A DNA stretch of 64,000 nt from the NCBI GenBank assembly GCA_012064415.1, contig SSNU01000039.1, forward strand, positions 252,108 to 316,107, in the 5' to 3' direction. Position numbers and translations under genes: made by a program. A model generated the notes under the pieces. The model had not been told where the DNA came from, searched no databases, and was given only the letters and a program-made list of their open reading frames with translations. Every line of letters starts with the position of its first letter. Position 1 is the stretch's first letter. This DNA comes from Gyrodactylus bullatarudis (taxonomy: Eukaryota; Platyhelminthes; Monogenea; Gyrodactylidea; Gyrodactylidae). Shown here one piece after another: positions 48,201-58,503 of this stretch.

Positions 48201-51200
48201 TCTTGAATTCATCTCATTACTCATTATAATGATCAGTGGAGAGGTTATTAAATATTTTAGTCAGATCCTCTTCTCCATATACTTTTTTTCTCAATGGTGA
48301 GGAAATCTAGCTGAACGAATAAAGTTTCAGGCTTAATTCTCTCACAGAATTACCTAAAATGTGACGATAAAACACATTTTTTATGAAAATTTTACATAAT
48401 TTCATCAGGGTCTGATTTATATTGAAAATCTCATCTACTGGTGAGTAATTTAGAGTGAAACTTTGCCAATGAAGGGATTTATTTAAAAGTTAATTGTTTC
48501 GAAGACTCAATTAGGGTCGAAAAGGATATCTTTTAAATTTCATTCGATCTTATTACAAAATGACCTAGATATTGAAGATCTAAGGTAAAAATGGGATTGA
48601 AAATTGCCCCATTTTCACGAGACTATTGATGGAACTGCTCATTGATTTCATGCATAAAAAATATACCTTGTTTTGGATTAACTATTTAGCTTCTACGGAA
48701 ATTAGTCCTATTATCTCTAAACATTAATAAGTTTAATAATTTCGATCAAAAAGAATCATGAATTAAGGAATTCTACTTCCTTCGGTTAAAGTTAAAATAC
48801 CTATGGCATTCTTATACCTGGCTAGCATGATAGCAAACTAAGATAGTTTGTGATATACTATCAAAAAATAGTCATAAAAAAATGTTTCAGAATCATTAAA
48901 AAAAGTCAGTTTGAACATAGAGGTCATATATGACCTCTGGTATCGAAAGGGTTAAGCTACAAAAATATGTATACTTCATAAAGATTTATTTCTACGTCAA
49001 GTCGATATTCAAAATTTACCTGATGGACATAATTCTTGATTTGATCAAAGAGAACCTCTCGAACGCCAAGAATGATGCCGAGAGATATCAAAAGGGATGA
49101 GGTCATCTTTCGTCTCTCATCATCATCTCCAGCATACGGCATCAGACTGACCAGGAGAGTGGCCTTGAACAAAAGTTCATAGTTCTTCTTTTCGAGGAAA
49201 ATATTCTTTTGCATCTCGTAGATTTCCCAGAGATGTTGCCCGGTTATCTGGCCTGAGGAGAGGACCTCGTTCGGGTGCAAGGACTCCTTCTTGTAAGTTC
49301 TTGACCTAAAAGGAGGAATTTGGCAACCAATCAAAATCATTTGGCACAAGTCATTTTTCATTGCCTGAAAATAAACTCACATCTTTTCCTTGGGAATGAA
49401 TTCGTTTGGGAGGTCTGATAGTGTGTACAAGGAAGGGCACTTTTTCCTCAACATCTCCTGGGTTCTTGTCAAGTTTTCAATGGCAAAGATGACTGCAATG
49501 AAATAAATAATTAGGCCTAATTAAAACATGGTTCGGAAAGAGAATTTAAACGCCTATGAGAGCATTTTGAAATAAAGAAATCATTACGATAGATCTAGGG
49601 TTAAAAAATTTAGATTCCTTTTATTGATAACTGGTCAAGGTATAACTCACATCTGTTATCAGAGTTGCCAATGATTGAGGTTAGCTCTCCGAATAGGAAA
49701 CTCCAAGAATCTTCAAGGAATTCTTTTTCCCGTAACTTGTCAAGGGCCAACATGCGACATCGTTCATAGCGAATTTTGAGGGCTCCTGGATCATCGAATA
49801 TGCTAACCTGTTCCCTTGATTCACTAGAGAAGAAAAATAGAAAAAAATGCTGGATAAAAGTCTCAAATTCAGTTATAGAAATTACTAATCAGAAAATTAT
49901 TATAATCAACATGAGTTCAAGGAACCTCCAGGAACCTATAAGGATGTGAGACCAAGTGACCAGAACGAGAAATCAACAGATCAAAGTGATTAGGCATATC
50001 GTGATGCCAATAGCAAGAGAAGCTCAAAAAGAAAGCTCAGGATCAAGATTAGACAAGAAAGCCGAATGTCATCATTTTCGAAATAGAACAGGTTTAGAAT
50101 AATTGATTTGCTTCTCTTATCTTGTTTGTGAAAAACCTATTTTAACTTTATTTTCTTTCGGATTATTTCAGAGTCTAATTCATATTGAATTTCCTTTTCA
50201 TAACTTGAAATTCCCTTTTTAATGGTAGGCATAGCTCATTGACTTGACAAAGAAATTGATGAAAATATACTCAATTCTTATTGGCTTAGAGTGATCGACC
50301 AATGATAGGATGGCAGAAGCTTACTCGATTGCTTTTGATATGGTCATTTCAGAAATACTAAGTGGACTTTGCTCTCGATCTTTTGGCTTGGGTATTTGGA
50401 GAATCTAAGTTACATGGAATTTTTGAATAGTCAAAATACTTTTAGATGGATGATGAAATTGTAAAACGTACATCGTAGGCTTCGTCGTTCTTGTTGAAGC
50501 GTTGGTACAAGGTGCCCAATTCAAGTCTGGCCTCGAGACACTGGGGATTCACAACTTTGATGAGATGTTCAAAGGTTTTCATTGATTCTGAGTATTGGCC
50601 CAGGACAGATTGTGACTTGGCTATAATACACCACAAGGTTGAGTTCTTGGAAGGAAAGAGATCAGTTATTTAAGCCAAGTTCTGGACTCATATCTTTTCA
50701 AGTAACTATCTGATCGATTTGAATTTTGGGTATGTTAAAATGTGAGTTATTCGCTATCGAATGATATATTCATTGCAGTCCTAGGTTTCGCTCAAACCGA
50801 ATCATTACCCATTTAAAAATTAATCTTTCAAACTCGAGAGCATACTTTGTTATCAATAAAACATTCAATAAATTAGAGTTCAAGCAATGCTACTTCAATA
50901 TCATTGGTTCAGACAATACTCAACTATTATTGGTCTCTGAGAAAAAGCTAGGAAAAATTAAAACGAGATATCTCGAGGCGTTATCTATTCAATTCACTGT
51001 ATATCTGGTGTATATCAGTGTAAAATTCTGAGCAACAGCATTTTCTAAAATATAATCTGAGTACTTGATCTTCAGTTGTATTTCATTGCAATTGGTCCAA
51101 GGTTTTATCGTATGAATAGGTACATTGTTTTTAGAATTAAAGGTGAGATTATAGTAGTGGTACTGTAACAGTTACTATTTAGTAGTTTTTTTTTAGAAAT

Positions 51201-52793
51201 TTGGAAAATTATTCTCACCATATCTAATGATTGCTCCTTGATAAGACGTTCGGCAATGTAAATGGCCATTTTGGGAGAGTCCCTTCGTATGGCAACAGAG
51301 GCCAATTTTATCATGAGTTCAATGTTGCTTGCCTCGAGGACGTCGAGACATCTACGAATGTGAGATTCACACTGATCGGTCATTTCGTAATAGAAAACTA
51401 TCAGTAAAATGTAAAGCTTGACTTCTTGTGGGAGAGTGATGCCGAATTCAATTCTGAAATTAAAATTCAATAATTTGGTTAAAACCATTTGATTATTGAG
51501 TAAAACATCGATTCTCAACGTTAATTTTGAATCTGTACATTGTGGAAACTCACTGTCTATTAGGATCGATGATGGCTTTAACATCGTGGAATCTTGCTCG
51601 TTTCGCTTGAACTTCAAAGTTTTGCTTTGTGAAAATCTTCAGACCACAATTGGATATGGAAAACTAGAAGAAAATATTCAAAAGTAAATTATTAAATATC
51701 TTACTCTGATCATTTCATCAAAGTGAAAGGTTTTCCAATAAATTTTGAGTAAATTAAGTCTATCTTCGTCTTTGCCATGTTCTGGATGCTGGTTAAAGAA
51801 TGAGGTCAATGCTTTCACGGCAAAGAATTGGTCGTTAATTTCCATAAGACCGTTGAATAACTCTTTTATATCAGCATAAAATACATTTATGTCTGGATTG
51901 GGGCGATGACGTAAGGCGAACAATTTCAAGTGTAGTATCTCCTTGGTTTTACCATGATCTTGTAATGTTTTAATCAGTTTATTCGTCAACTCTGGTTCGT
52001 ATTTACTCATGCGGACTGCCTTGTACAAGTAAAAGTGGGCAGCGGCGTCATCCTTTAATTCTTCGCATAAATTCACCAAATTCAACCAAAAGGAAGCCTC
52101 TGAGGGACGACGATGAGCAGCCTTTAACATGTAATCTTTTGACTTGACAATATTACCTTGTCGATAGTAGATATCACTTAGGATTAAATAAGTCTCAGGG
52201 GCACCTGGACATTGTTCAATGATGAAATTGCAAATCTCTATTGCTCCAATGTAGTCATTTTCATTGAGCTTCTTCTCAGCCATCGAGAGGAACTGAGTCT
52301 GATCTCGAGAGAGTCGGAGAACGCTGGGAGATTTTGTTTTCTGCGGAGATGGCCGGAGTGAGTGAATAGTAGAAGCATATTCATCGGTGAAGAGGGCTGC
52401 CACTTTACCATTGATATCAGGGTCCAGGATGTCTTCTCCAAGACCTCCGGCGTCCTCTTTTTCATCGTCTTCTGCACCGGATGAGTCTGAGGTGGTCTCA
52501 TCCTCTGACTCTTTTCCCTTGATAACAACAGACTTTTTCTTTTTTTGTGGAACTGAAAAGTCTGGATCATTCTCATAGTCATCTAAAGCTTCATTGCTGG
52601 AAGATTCGTCAGAAGATTTCTCCGATTCCACCTGAGTATGACGATTAGTATTTTTAAGGAATGTTTCGTAGTCTATTTCACCGGCCATAAACTTTTTATA
52701 CTGAACACTTTCCTCTTCTGTGAGCAAATCTTCTCTAATCTTTTCAGGGTCGGTTTCCATTGGCTGGATTTCATTGATCTTGCGATTTATCAT
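45273..52793 (-). CDS. GTF3C3: TFIIIC subunit GTF3C3 (TFIIIC102) homologue, 946 residues
   Basis: Twelve exons, minus strand: 52793-51705, 51663-51554, 51453-51219, 50645-50472, 50404-50325, 49823-49651, 49492-49381, 49305-49020, 47437-47257, 46706-46582, 45611-45524 and 45460-45273. All eleven phases close; the human protein is slightly shorter. It starts with a short acidic region (EKSSDESSSNEALDDYENDP and SEDETTSDSSGAEDDE). Tetratricopeptide repeats follow from about residue 170 (DYIGAIEICNFIIEQCP; APETYLILSDIYYRQGN) and again in later exons (LEARLELGTLYQRFNKNDEA; NAYISLALGSCYLNLSL). TFIIIC binds the internal A/B boxes of tRNA genes, and this TPR subunit recruits TFIIIB. The first intron is 41 bp, later ones reach 1.6 kb. 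It shares a 112-bp divergent promoter with DNAJC12. Confidence 0.9.
47579..47708. repeat. Short TTAA-type MITE (family B), GTF3C3 intron 8
   Basis: 130 bp from TTAACCCATGTTCATGTCCC to GTGACATGAAGGGTTAA, flanked by TTAA on both sides. The left 70 bp match the left end of 34438-34764. It looks like an internal-deletion derivative. Confidence 0.75.
48918..48955. repeat. piggyBac-like terminus with subterminal palindrome
   Basis: GGTATCGAAAGGGTTAA is the reverse complement of the terminus beside the piggyBac remnant at 23912, with one or two mismatches. Next to it is a perfect 20-bp palindrome AGAGGTCATATATGACCTCT. Probably one end of a non-autonomous element; the other end was not found. Confidence 0.5.
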
Positions 52794-52905
52794 TCGATTC
52801 TTTACAAATTGCTCTATTTTTTAAATGATTTATCGGTTAAAATAAAATCCAACACTGATTAATCATTAAATTGTTTAGTTGAACAGTGTAGGAATAATTT
52901 TCAAT
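52794..52905. promoter_or_regulatory. Shared divergent promoter of GTF3C3 and DNAJC12
   Basis: Only 112 bp separate the two start codons. The sequence is AT-rich with no clear TATA box. Both 5' leaders and both core promoters must fit here. Confidence 0.5.
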
Positions 52906-53382
52906 ATGAACTACTACGAAATACTGGGAGTTTCTCCGTCATCATCAGTATGTTTACTTGATTCTATATCATAGAACGATCAAATAGTACGAGAATATAA
53001 AATAAAAGCTGTTAAATGCCATCCAGACAAGAAAACCTTTGGCTCTGAAGAAGAGTTTACTCTTTTAACTAAAGCAAAAAATGTATTGACAAATAGGACC
53101 CTTAGGAAAGCTTATGACGAATGGTTAACTGGTCTGATAGACTACCCCCTCGATGAATGGCTTGATTTCAACGAGAGAGTAAAGTTTGTAAGCACTTTTT
53201 AAACTTGAATATTTATCATGTGATGAAAATTAAAGCAAATTGACATCTTCATTTCTTCAAAGTCAAAGCATTGGGTCAATGAGCCGGCTCCTCTTCGCTT
53301 AAAAGATTCACAAGGATCGAATGAAAAGTTTATTGTTGGAGAAGAGGACATTTTGAAGAAATTCAGAAATTATGAAATCTAA
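52906..53382 (+). CDS. DNAJC12: DNAJC12 homologue (J-domain co-chaperone), 124 residues
   Basis: Three exons: 52906-52947, 52975-53187 and 53263-53382; introns of 27 and 75 bp, both phase 0. Residues 1-65 form a J domain (MNYYEILGVSPSSS; VREYKIKAVKCHPDKK with the HPD at 30-32; LTNRTLRKAYDEW). Two further family signatures are kept: the KHWVNEP segment just after the J domain and the C-terminal LKKFRNYEI, nearly identical to the vertebrate end. The protein is shorter than human DNAJC12 (198 residues) because the linker is reduced. J proteins stimulate Hsp70 ATPase; human DNAJC12 assists folding of aromatic amino acid hydroxylases. AATAAA follows about 20 bp after the stop. The 27-bp intron is the shortest in the window. 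Confidence 0.93.
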
Positions 53383-53577
53383 GAAAATCTTTTGTTCCAT
53401 AAATAAATATTGATCTTTACTCGAATCTTTGCTTTTACTGTCATAATGTGAACGTGAATGCGAAAATTTACATCAATCTCTTGCATTTTCCTTCATTGTC
53501 TACTCAAAAAAAAGGATTAAAAACTAATGTATTTCTAGGAATAATGTATCAAACAGATTTTATTGGTCTACAAGATT

Positions 53578-53877
53578 TTATTTTGATCCATACTTTCTGA
53601 GTGTTTTAATCTTTTTAAATTCACGGTAGAGGACTTCACGTTGAACAATAGGGTCGAAGAGGATCATTTCCTTAACTTGATTCGATGTCCTTGGCCTCAG
53701 GGAGTAGGCAATATGGCCAGAGACAACACTCTTCATACCTACAAGGCTAATCTTTACAAAGCCCTGGGTGAGAACCTGGGTACTCTGAAATTGGTTTGAA
53801 AAATATTTTGTTAATCTTTGTATATTGTAAATTGTTAAATCATCAGAATAAAGATTTAAATTGAGTAGAAAAATCAT
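53578..53877 (-). CDS. MRPL33: Mitochondrial ribosomal protein bL33m (MRPL33) homologue
   Basis: The frame gives 99 residues from ATG 53877. The C-terminal half matches L33: KISLVGMKSVVSGHIAYSL, then PIVQREVLYREFKKIKTL, corresponding to the family's conserved VxxxVLFxExKKIxSL end. L33 is a small protein of the large mitochondrial subunit. The N-terminal 30 residues are longer than usual and low in complexity. A good acceptor (ACCAATTTCAG, ending at about 53788) suggests that the real first exon may lie upstream and that this stretch is intron. The TAA stop lies inside AATAAA (53577-53582). It is 110 bp downstream of UBXN7 on the same strand. Confidence 0.75.
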   Translation of the reverse strand: MIFLLNLNLYSDDLTIYNIQRLTKYFSNQFQSTQVLTQGFVKISLVGMKSVVSGHIAYSLRPRTSNQVKEMILFDPIVQREVLYREFKKIKTLRKYGSK

Positions 53878-53987
53878 ATTTTATTTCGAAAAAAATATTC
53901 ACAAGTTGTGTACGGTAAATTCGACTTTTTACAATGTTTGATTTCGTAGGATAATAATTTCTATTCTTTCTTGATGAAAAGATTTTT

Positions 53988-55745
53988 TTATTTCTCTTGT
54001 AGGTTGAGCAAATCTCCATTGTGAAGGCCAATACTGGAAAGACTCTGAGCTGGTGTCTGTAAAAGGTTGTCGTCGATAACAAGGCGAGGATTGCACCGGA
54101 GTAATTCATAATCACTAGACTTGTAGCCGATAGCCTCAAGGTGCAAGAGGAGACTCTTGGCAGGCAAATGTGAAGCAACCTTGAGGGGCATACGTTGGCC
54201 ACAAGGTAATCGAATCATGAGACGATAGACCTGATCATCTCCTGTAGGTTCTGGGAGGGTGAGGTAGTTGGAAAATTTCACATTGTTATCATCATTATTA
54301 CAAGTCTGAGGAGCAACCCCGTTGGCACTAGCTGATGTAGATGCAAAAGACTTTTTCGAGTTCTCTATGGCCAATCGGAGTAATTCTTCTTCTGAGAGGT
54401 CAGCCAGATTTTTCATACTCTCGTCATCATCTTCTTTAATCTAATTCATTTGAAATTATAAAATTCTTATCAATTGATATTTGAATACCCATTATTAACC
54501 CTCTATCGTGAATAGACATCGAAAGATCGTCCTTAAATCAACCAGTAAAACTAGAGAGGATCATGGATTGTTATTTTTATTTCACAAATATAGCTAAGTC
54601 ACAAGAATATTATCAATACAAAATCAGAAAGCAATTTATAGTGCAGTTTTGAAAGATGCATTATTATGATAGAAACCATTCGTTTTAGAAAAACTAATAC
54701 TGACCAAGAGTAATTAAATTTGCCAGACTCACAGAACATTCAGAAAGACGTTTGGAGATAGTTTTTCCATTCTCAGTCATGTAACTATTAGTCCGAGTCC
54801 TCTTCGAGCAGTTAGTTTTACTGGAGCTTTCGAAATCACTTTCATCACTGTCGGAGTCAATGTCAATTAAACTTATCGGACGCTTAACAGGAGAGAGGGA
54901 ACGCTCTGATGTCACTGTAATAGTTCCAGGTGGTACGTAGTCCTTTAAAACTTCAAAGACCATGTTAGCGTCTACAATACGTGTCCACATAGCCTTTTGT
55001 TGCATTGTAACAGGGTCGATTATAGAAAAATGGGCAGATTCCTTGATGTATGGAAATTTCCGTGTGTACCAGCTGGCATCAAATGATCCCAAGATAGGCT
55101 GTGTGAATATGAACGACTTTTTGATCAAGTTCATGATTTTGAACTCCTTCCAGACATCCCTGTTCAACATGTGACATTCAAAGCATGTGTCATCATGTAC
55201 ACTGACCAATAAAAGACGTTCTCTTTGGCGGGCTTCATTACAGGCACTTTCTATTGACCCAGAGTAAAGAATTTCTGTCGGAGGTTTGAACAGGCGGTAG
55301 AAATTACTTTCCTCTTGTCGACCTGACTCATTAATGGGATCATCTCCATTGTTTCGTGTCGCTATTGTTTCATTGGGATTCGTAAATGTTCGTCTAGAAG
55401 ACATTGGACGAAACATGTAATCGTGATCTAGTCAAGAGAAAAAAATATTGATTAAAAAAACAAAGATTCCAAAATATAAAAAGGAGTAATTCACTTTCTT
55501 CATCAATAAGTCGTTCGTGTATTTGTGGTATGGGATTACGAATATTATCTTCATCAATTACAGCGGATGAAGGAGCTTTACCGTCAGAATTATGATCAAG
55601 GTATTGAACAACCGCACTTTGAATGTCATTATTGAACATTTCTAAGTATTGTTTAGCTGTTGCTTCATCAGAATCTACAAAATAAATGATAAATTTAATT
55701 CTCACCCGTTATTGCAATGAACTCTGATATTTTTTCAGCAGTCAT
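53988..55745 (-). CDS. UBXN7: UBXN7 (UBXD7) homologue, p97/VCP adaptor, 462 residues
   Basis: Four exons, minus strand: 55745-55706, 55674-55495, 55427-54705 and 54433-53988; introns 31, 67 and 271 bp, phases 1-1-1. Domain order is exactly that of UBXN7: UBA (about residues 5-46, MFNNDIQSAVVQYLD), UAS (about 115-245, ERLLLVSVHDDTCFECHMLN then DPVTMQQKAMW), UIM (about 327-340, SEEELLRLAIENS), and UBX to the C-terminus (VYRLMIRLPCGQRMP; ending GLHNGDLLNLQEK). UBXN7 links ubiquitylated substrates and cullin-RING ligases to the p97 segregase. Human length is 489. The last intron uses a GTCAGT donor and an AAAG acceptor chosen by frame, the least certain junction. The stop lies inside AATAAA. Confidence 0.92.
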
Positions 55746-55895
55746 TCTGGTTTATGTCTAATTTCCCCCACAAGTCCCTTTGCTACTAAAGAATTTGAAA
55801 TATATGTGCGAATAAAACAAATGTTAACGAAAAAAAATTATTGTCCAAGGTGGGAATTCAACTGTGTGTATATTTTTCATGATTTTGAAAATATT
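55746..55895. promoter_or_regulatory. Divergent promoter between UBXN7 and the 494-residue gene
   Basis: At most 150 bp between start codons (61 bp if the upstream in-frame ATG at 55806 is used). No TATA box was recognised. Confidence 0.4.
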
Positions 55896-58503
55896 ATGTT
55901 TAAGAGCAATTGTCATCTGAATAATTCGGCTGTTATATCATCATCAAGTCTTGGTACATCTAAATGCTGTCCCTCAACACCTATCAATCTTAGCTCTTCA
56001 GCTAACGACTTCTTTTCAAGTTTTAATTCAACTCCTTTACCTAATTTCTCAACTTCATTTGGCAGATCCAGTCAAGATTCTCGATTAAAAATCGTAATTA
56101 CAAAATTAAATTTCATTATTATCGTTTAGCCTTCAATATCAGACAGAAATAAGGAGAAAATTGTAATAGAAAGCCCTTTAAAATGGGACTATTCAGCGGA
56201 TTTGGCTGAAATCGAGCGTAAAATATCTGCTGTGACCGATAAGAGCCATTCAAAATTAAAGTTAGCCTTTGATGACGATGAAGAGAAGCTCGTTAATCTT
56301 GATATAAATCGGAATTATTGCTATTCGAATCCAAAAGACGTTAGACAGCCCCTAAGGGGAACGGATAACATTTACAGCTCACGTATTTATGATGATTACA
56401 GTTCGAGGGATACTTCTCTCACTCCGATTTCTGATAAGAGCCGATCACCTGCTAGAAGAGACAACTCGACCAAGTGTAAGTTTATTTAAATTTAATGCAA
56501 ATTTCATTATTTTTATATTCATGTGATTACTAGCAAGTAAATACTATATTATTTTTACTCTCTCTAATTATTTGAGTAATTCCTACTGCACTCATCACTC
56601 TTAATTCTCTTTATCAAGTGGAAGAGCATGTCATTCAGTTGAGTACACCTCTCCAGAGTGAATATGCCCTACCAATAAGTGAACAGGTATCTCTGAAGAA
56701 GAATACGGAAAAAAAAGAAAACACTCTCAAATGTTGTCAGGTACAATCGGAAAAACCTGATAGTAAGTTGATCATTTATCTTCAAATTAATCGTGTTTTG
56801 TGTACTTCTTTTCAACAGTTTTGGATACAATTGAAAATTTGACTGAAGAGTTATCACAGCCAATCACACTAACATCACCAAACATGTTGCACCAAAACGC
56901 TTTCAAGCCAATACCCATCCCGAGAAAGAGTAGACGAGACTTTGGCCAACAAATCAGTGTTGAAAACATCCTGTCAACCAAGTGTATTGGAACCTCCACA
57001 TTGAAAAATTCAAGGGTCAAACGAAGTGCAAAAATTCAATTCGACTTTGATCAACTAGAGAGTCTCTCAGACGATTCCATTTTCACTAATCGAAACAAGA
57101 GACAAGCCAATCTTATGAGCAATTCAAATTCGCTTAGGTTCTGTCCGAGGACTAGGAAAAACAATAATTTCGGTGAGGTTTTGTTTGTTTTTTTTACCAA
57201 TTTATTTATTTTCACTATGTTTCCTACGCCAAAATAGTAAAATAACACTTTTCAGATGAGAAATTGAACAAGCTAGAAAATTATACAGTTCATAATTTAA
57301 TGGCCCTTTGTTGTACCCTGTTCAACAAGCTGAAGGAGAGTAATCTTAGAAATTGTGAGCCACGAAATGAGTCTATACCCTCCTACTTGAATGGCTATGA
57401 GGAACTTATTCATGGACATAACTCGCATGCCGATATTTATCCACGTTGTCGATGTTCATTGGCTAGGAAACCCATGGATAAAATACATCCAGATTCCTTA
57501 TTAGGGAAACAATCCCTATACAAAAGTAATTTATTTATCATCCTTTAACTTATAAGGTTAGGAAAAAGGCCTCTTTTATGGATCAAATATTATTTTTTTT
57601 GGGATAGAAATTTATGATCGCTTGCTACCTGACTATGTTGTCTTCTGGCTTGTATTGGTCTATCTGATCTTTTATTATCGAGAAAGGACAGAGAAAAGAG
57701 CAAGGATTGTAAAAATCAAAGTGATTGTTATAGTAATCAGAATTATTAGAGTAATAACTCTGATAATATAATTTATCACTTGAAAGAAAATTAAAATTAA
57801 GATTAGAATAAAAAACATTTAGATCACCCTGATAAAAATAGTTTGGACTCGCACAATATTCTTCACCAGAAGAAGAATATGACATGTATTCGAAAAATTG
57901 TGTGAGTCCAAACTATTTTTATCAGGGTAATCTAATCTTAATTTTAACTGTAGATAATTTTTTGCTATTTATTTGAGTTATTTTTTGAGATATTAATTGT
58001 TCTTTTGTAGAAATAATTTCCACATGAATTTCCTGAAGCTTACTTTATCCTACTTTTAACCCGTTTGGATCTAAAAACTAAGACCAAGATCTATGAAACA
58101 ACGCTTCCAAGTTTGAATTTGTCATTTTTAAACAACCCACTCAAAAGTTAATTGATAGAACTTCCGAGATATATTATTAGAGTTATTGTAGAATCTATAA
58201 TATAACTTTATTGAGTGCTTGATATTATATAAAGCTATGCTTCTAAAATTTCAAGAATTAACTAATTTATTCTTCCATTTAGACAAGAAAATTCAGACCA
58301 ATTTCAACAATAGCCTTGTAGCCAATGATGAACAAGTGTCCAAATCAATTAAAACTATCGACGCCTGTACATCAACGAATAGTATTTCCGAATGTACCAA
58401 ATATGTGAGTATTTCAGTTTATTGCTTGTTTCTTGTAATTGGTTTATATTAGGGTAATACTAATTTTTTTGAATTTATTCTATGGAAATCTTTTTCTGTG
58501 TAA
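55896..58503 (+). CDS. Unrecognised, largely disordered 494-residue protein
   Basis: Seven exons: 55896-56093, 56130-56475, 56619-56762, 56819-57172, 57256-57525, 58283-58404 and 58453-58503. Introns are 36, 143, 56, 83, 757 and 48 bp and every phase closes. An in-frame ATG at 55806 could add 30 residues; I chose the later one because the added segment reads like untranslated sequence. The N-terminus is Ser-rich (SSSLGTSKCCPSTP). A charged helix-like piece follows (DYSADLAEIERKISAVTDKS), then basic linkers (PIPIPRKSRRDFG). The best structured part is exon 5 (NYTVHNLMALCCTLFNKLKE, then YPRCRCSLARKP with three close cysteines). No signal or membrane span. I do not recognise the family; a scaffold or adaptor is possible but unproven. 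AATAAA lies about 90 bp past the stop. Confidence 0.65.
57791..57949. repeat. Small hairpin element in intron 5 of the 494-residue gene
   Basis: 57791-57855 (AAATTAAGATTAGA...CACCCTGATAAAAATAG) is mirrored by 57896-57949, with an inner hairpin ATATTCTTC/GAAGAATAT. The neighbouring CTCTGATAATATAATTTATC block is similar to 38885-38935. The overlapping minus-strand Tyr/Ser-rich frame is a product of this repeat. Confidence 0.65.

Noticed and set aside
52238..52582. Minus-strand 114-codon frame inside GTF3C3 exon 1
   Set aside because: Out-of-frame shadow of the acidic coding region.
57625..57885. Tyr/Ser-rich minus-strand open frame
   Set aside because: It lies in a hairpin repeat inside an intron of the opposite-strand gene and shares sequence with another repeat at 38885.
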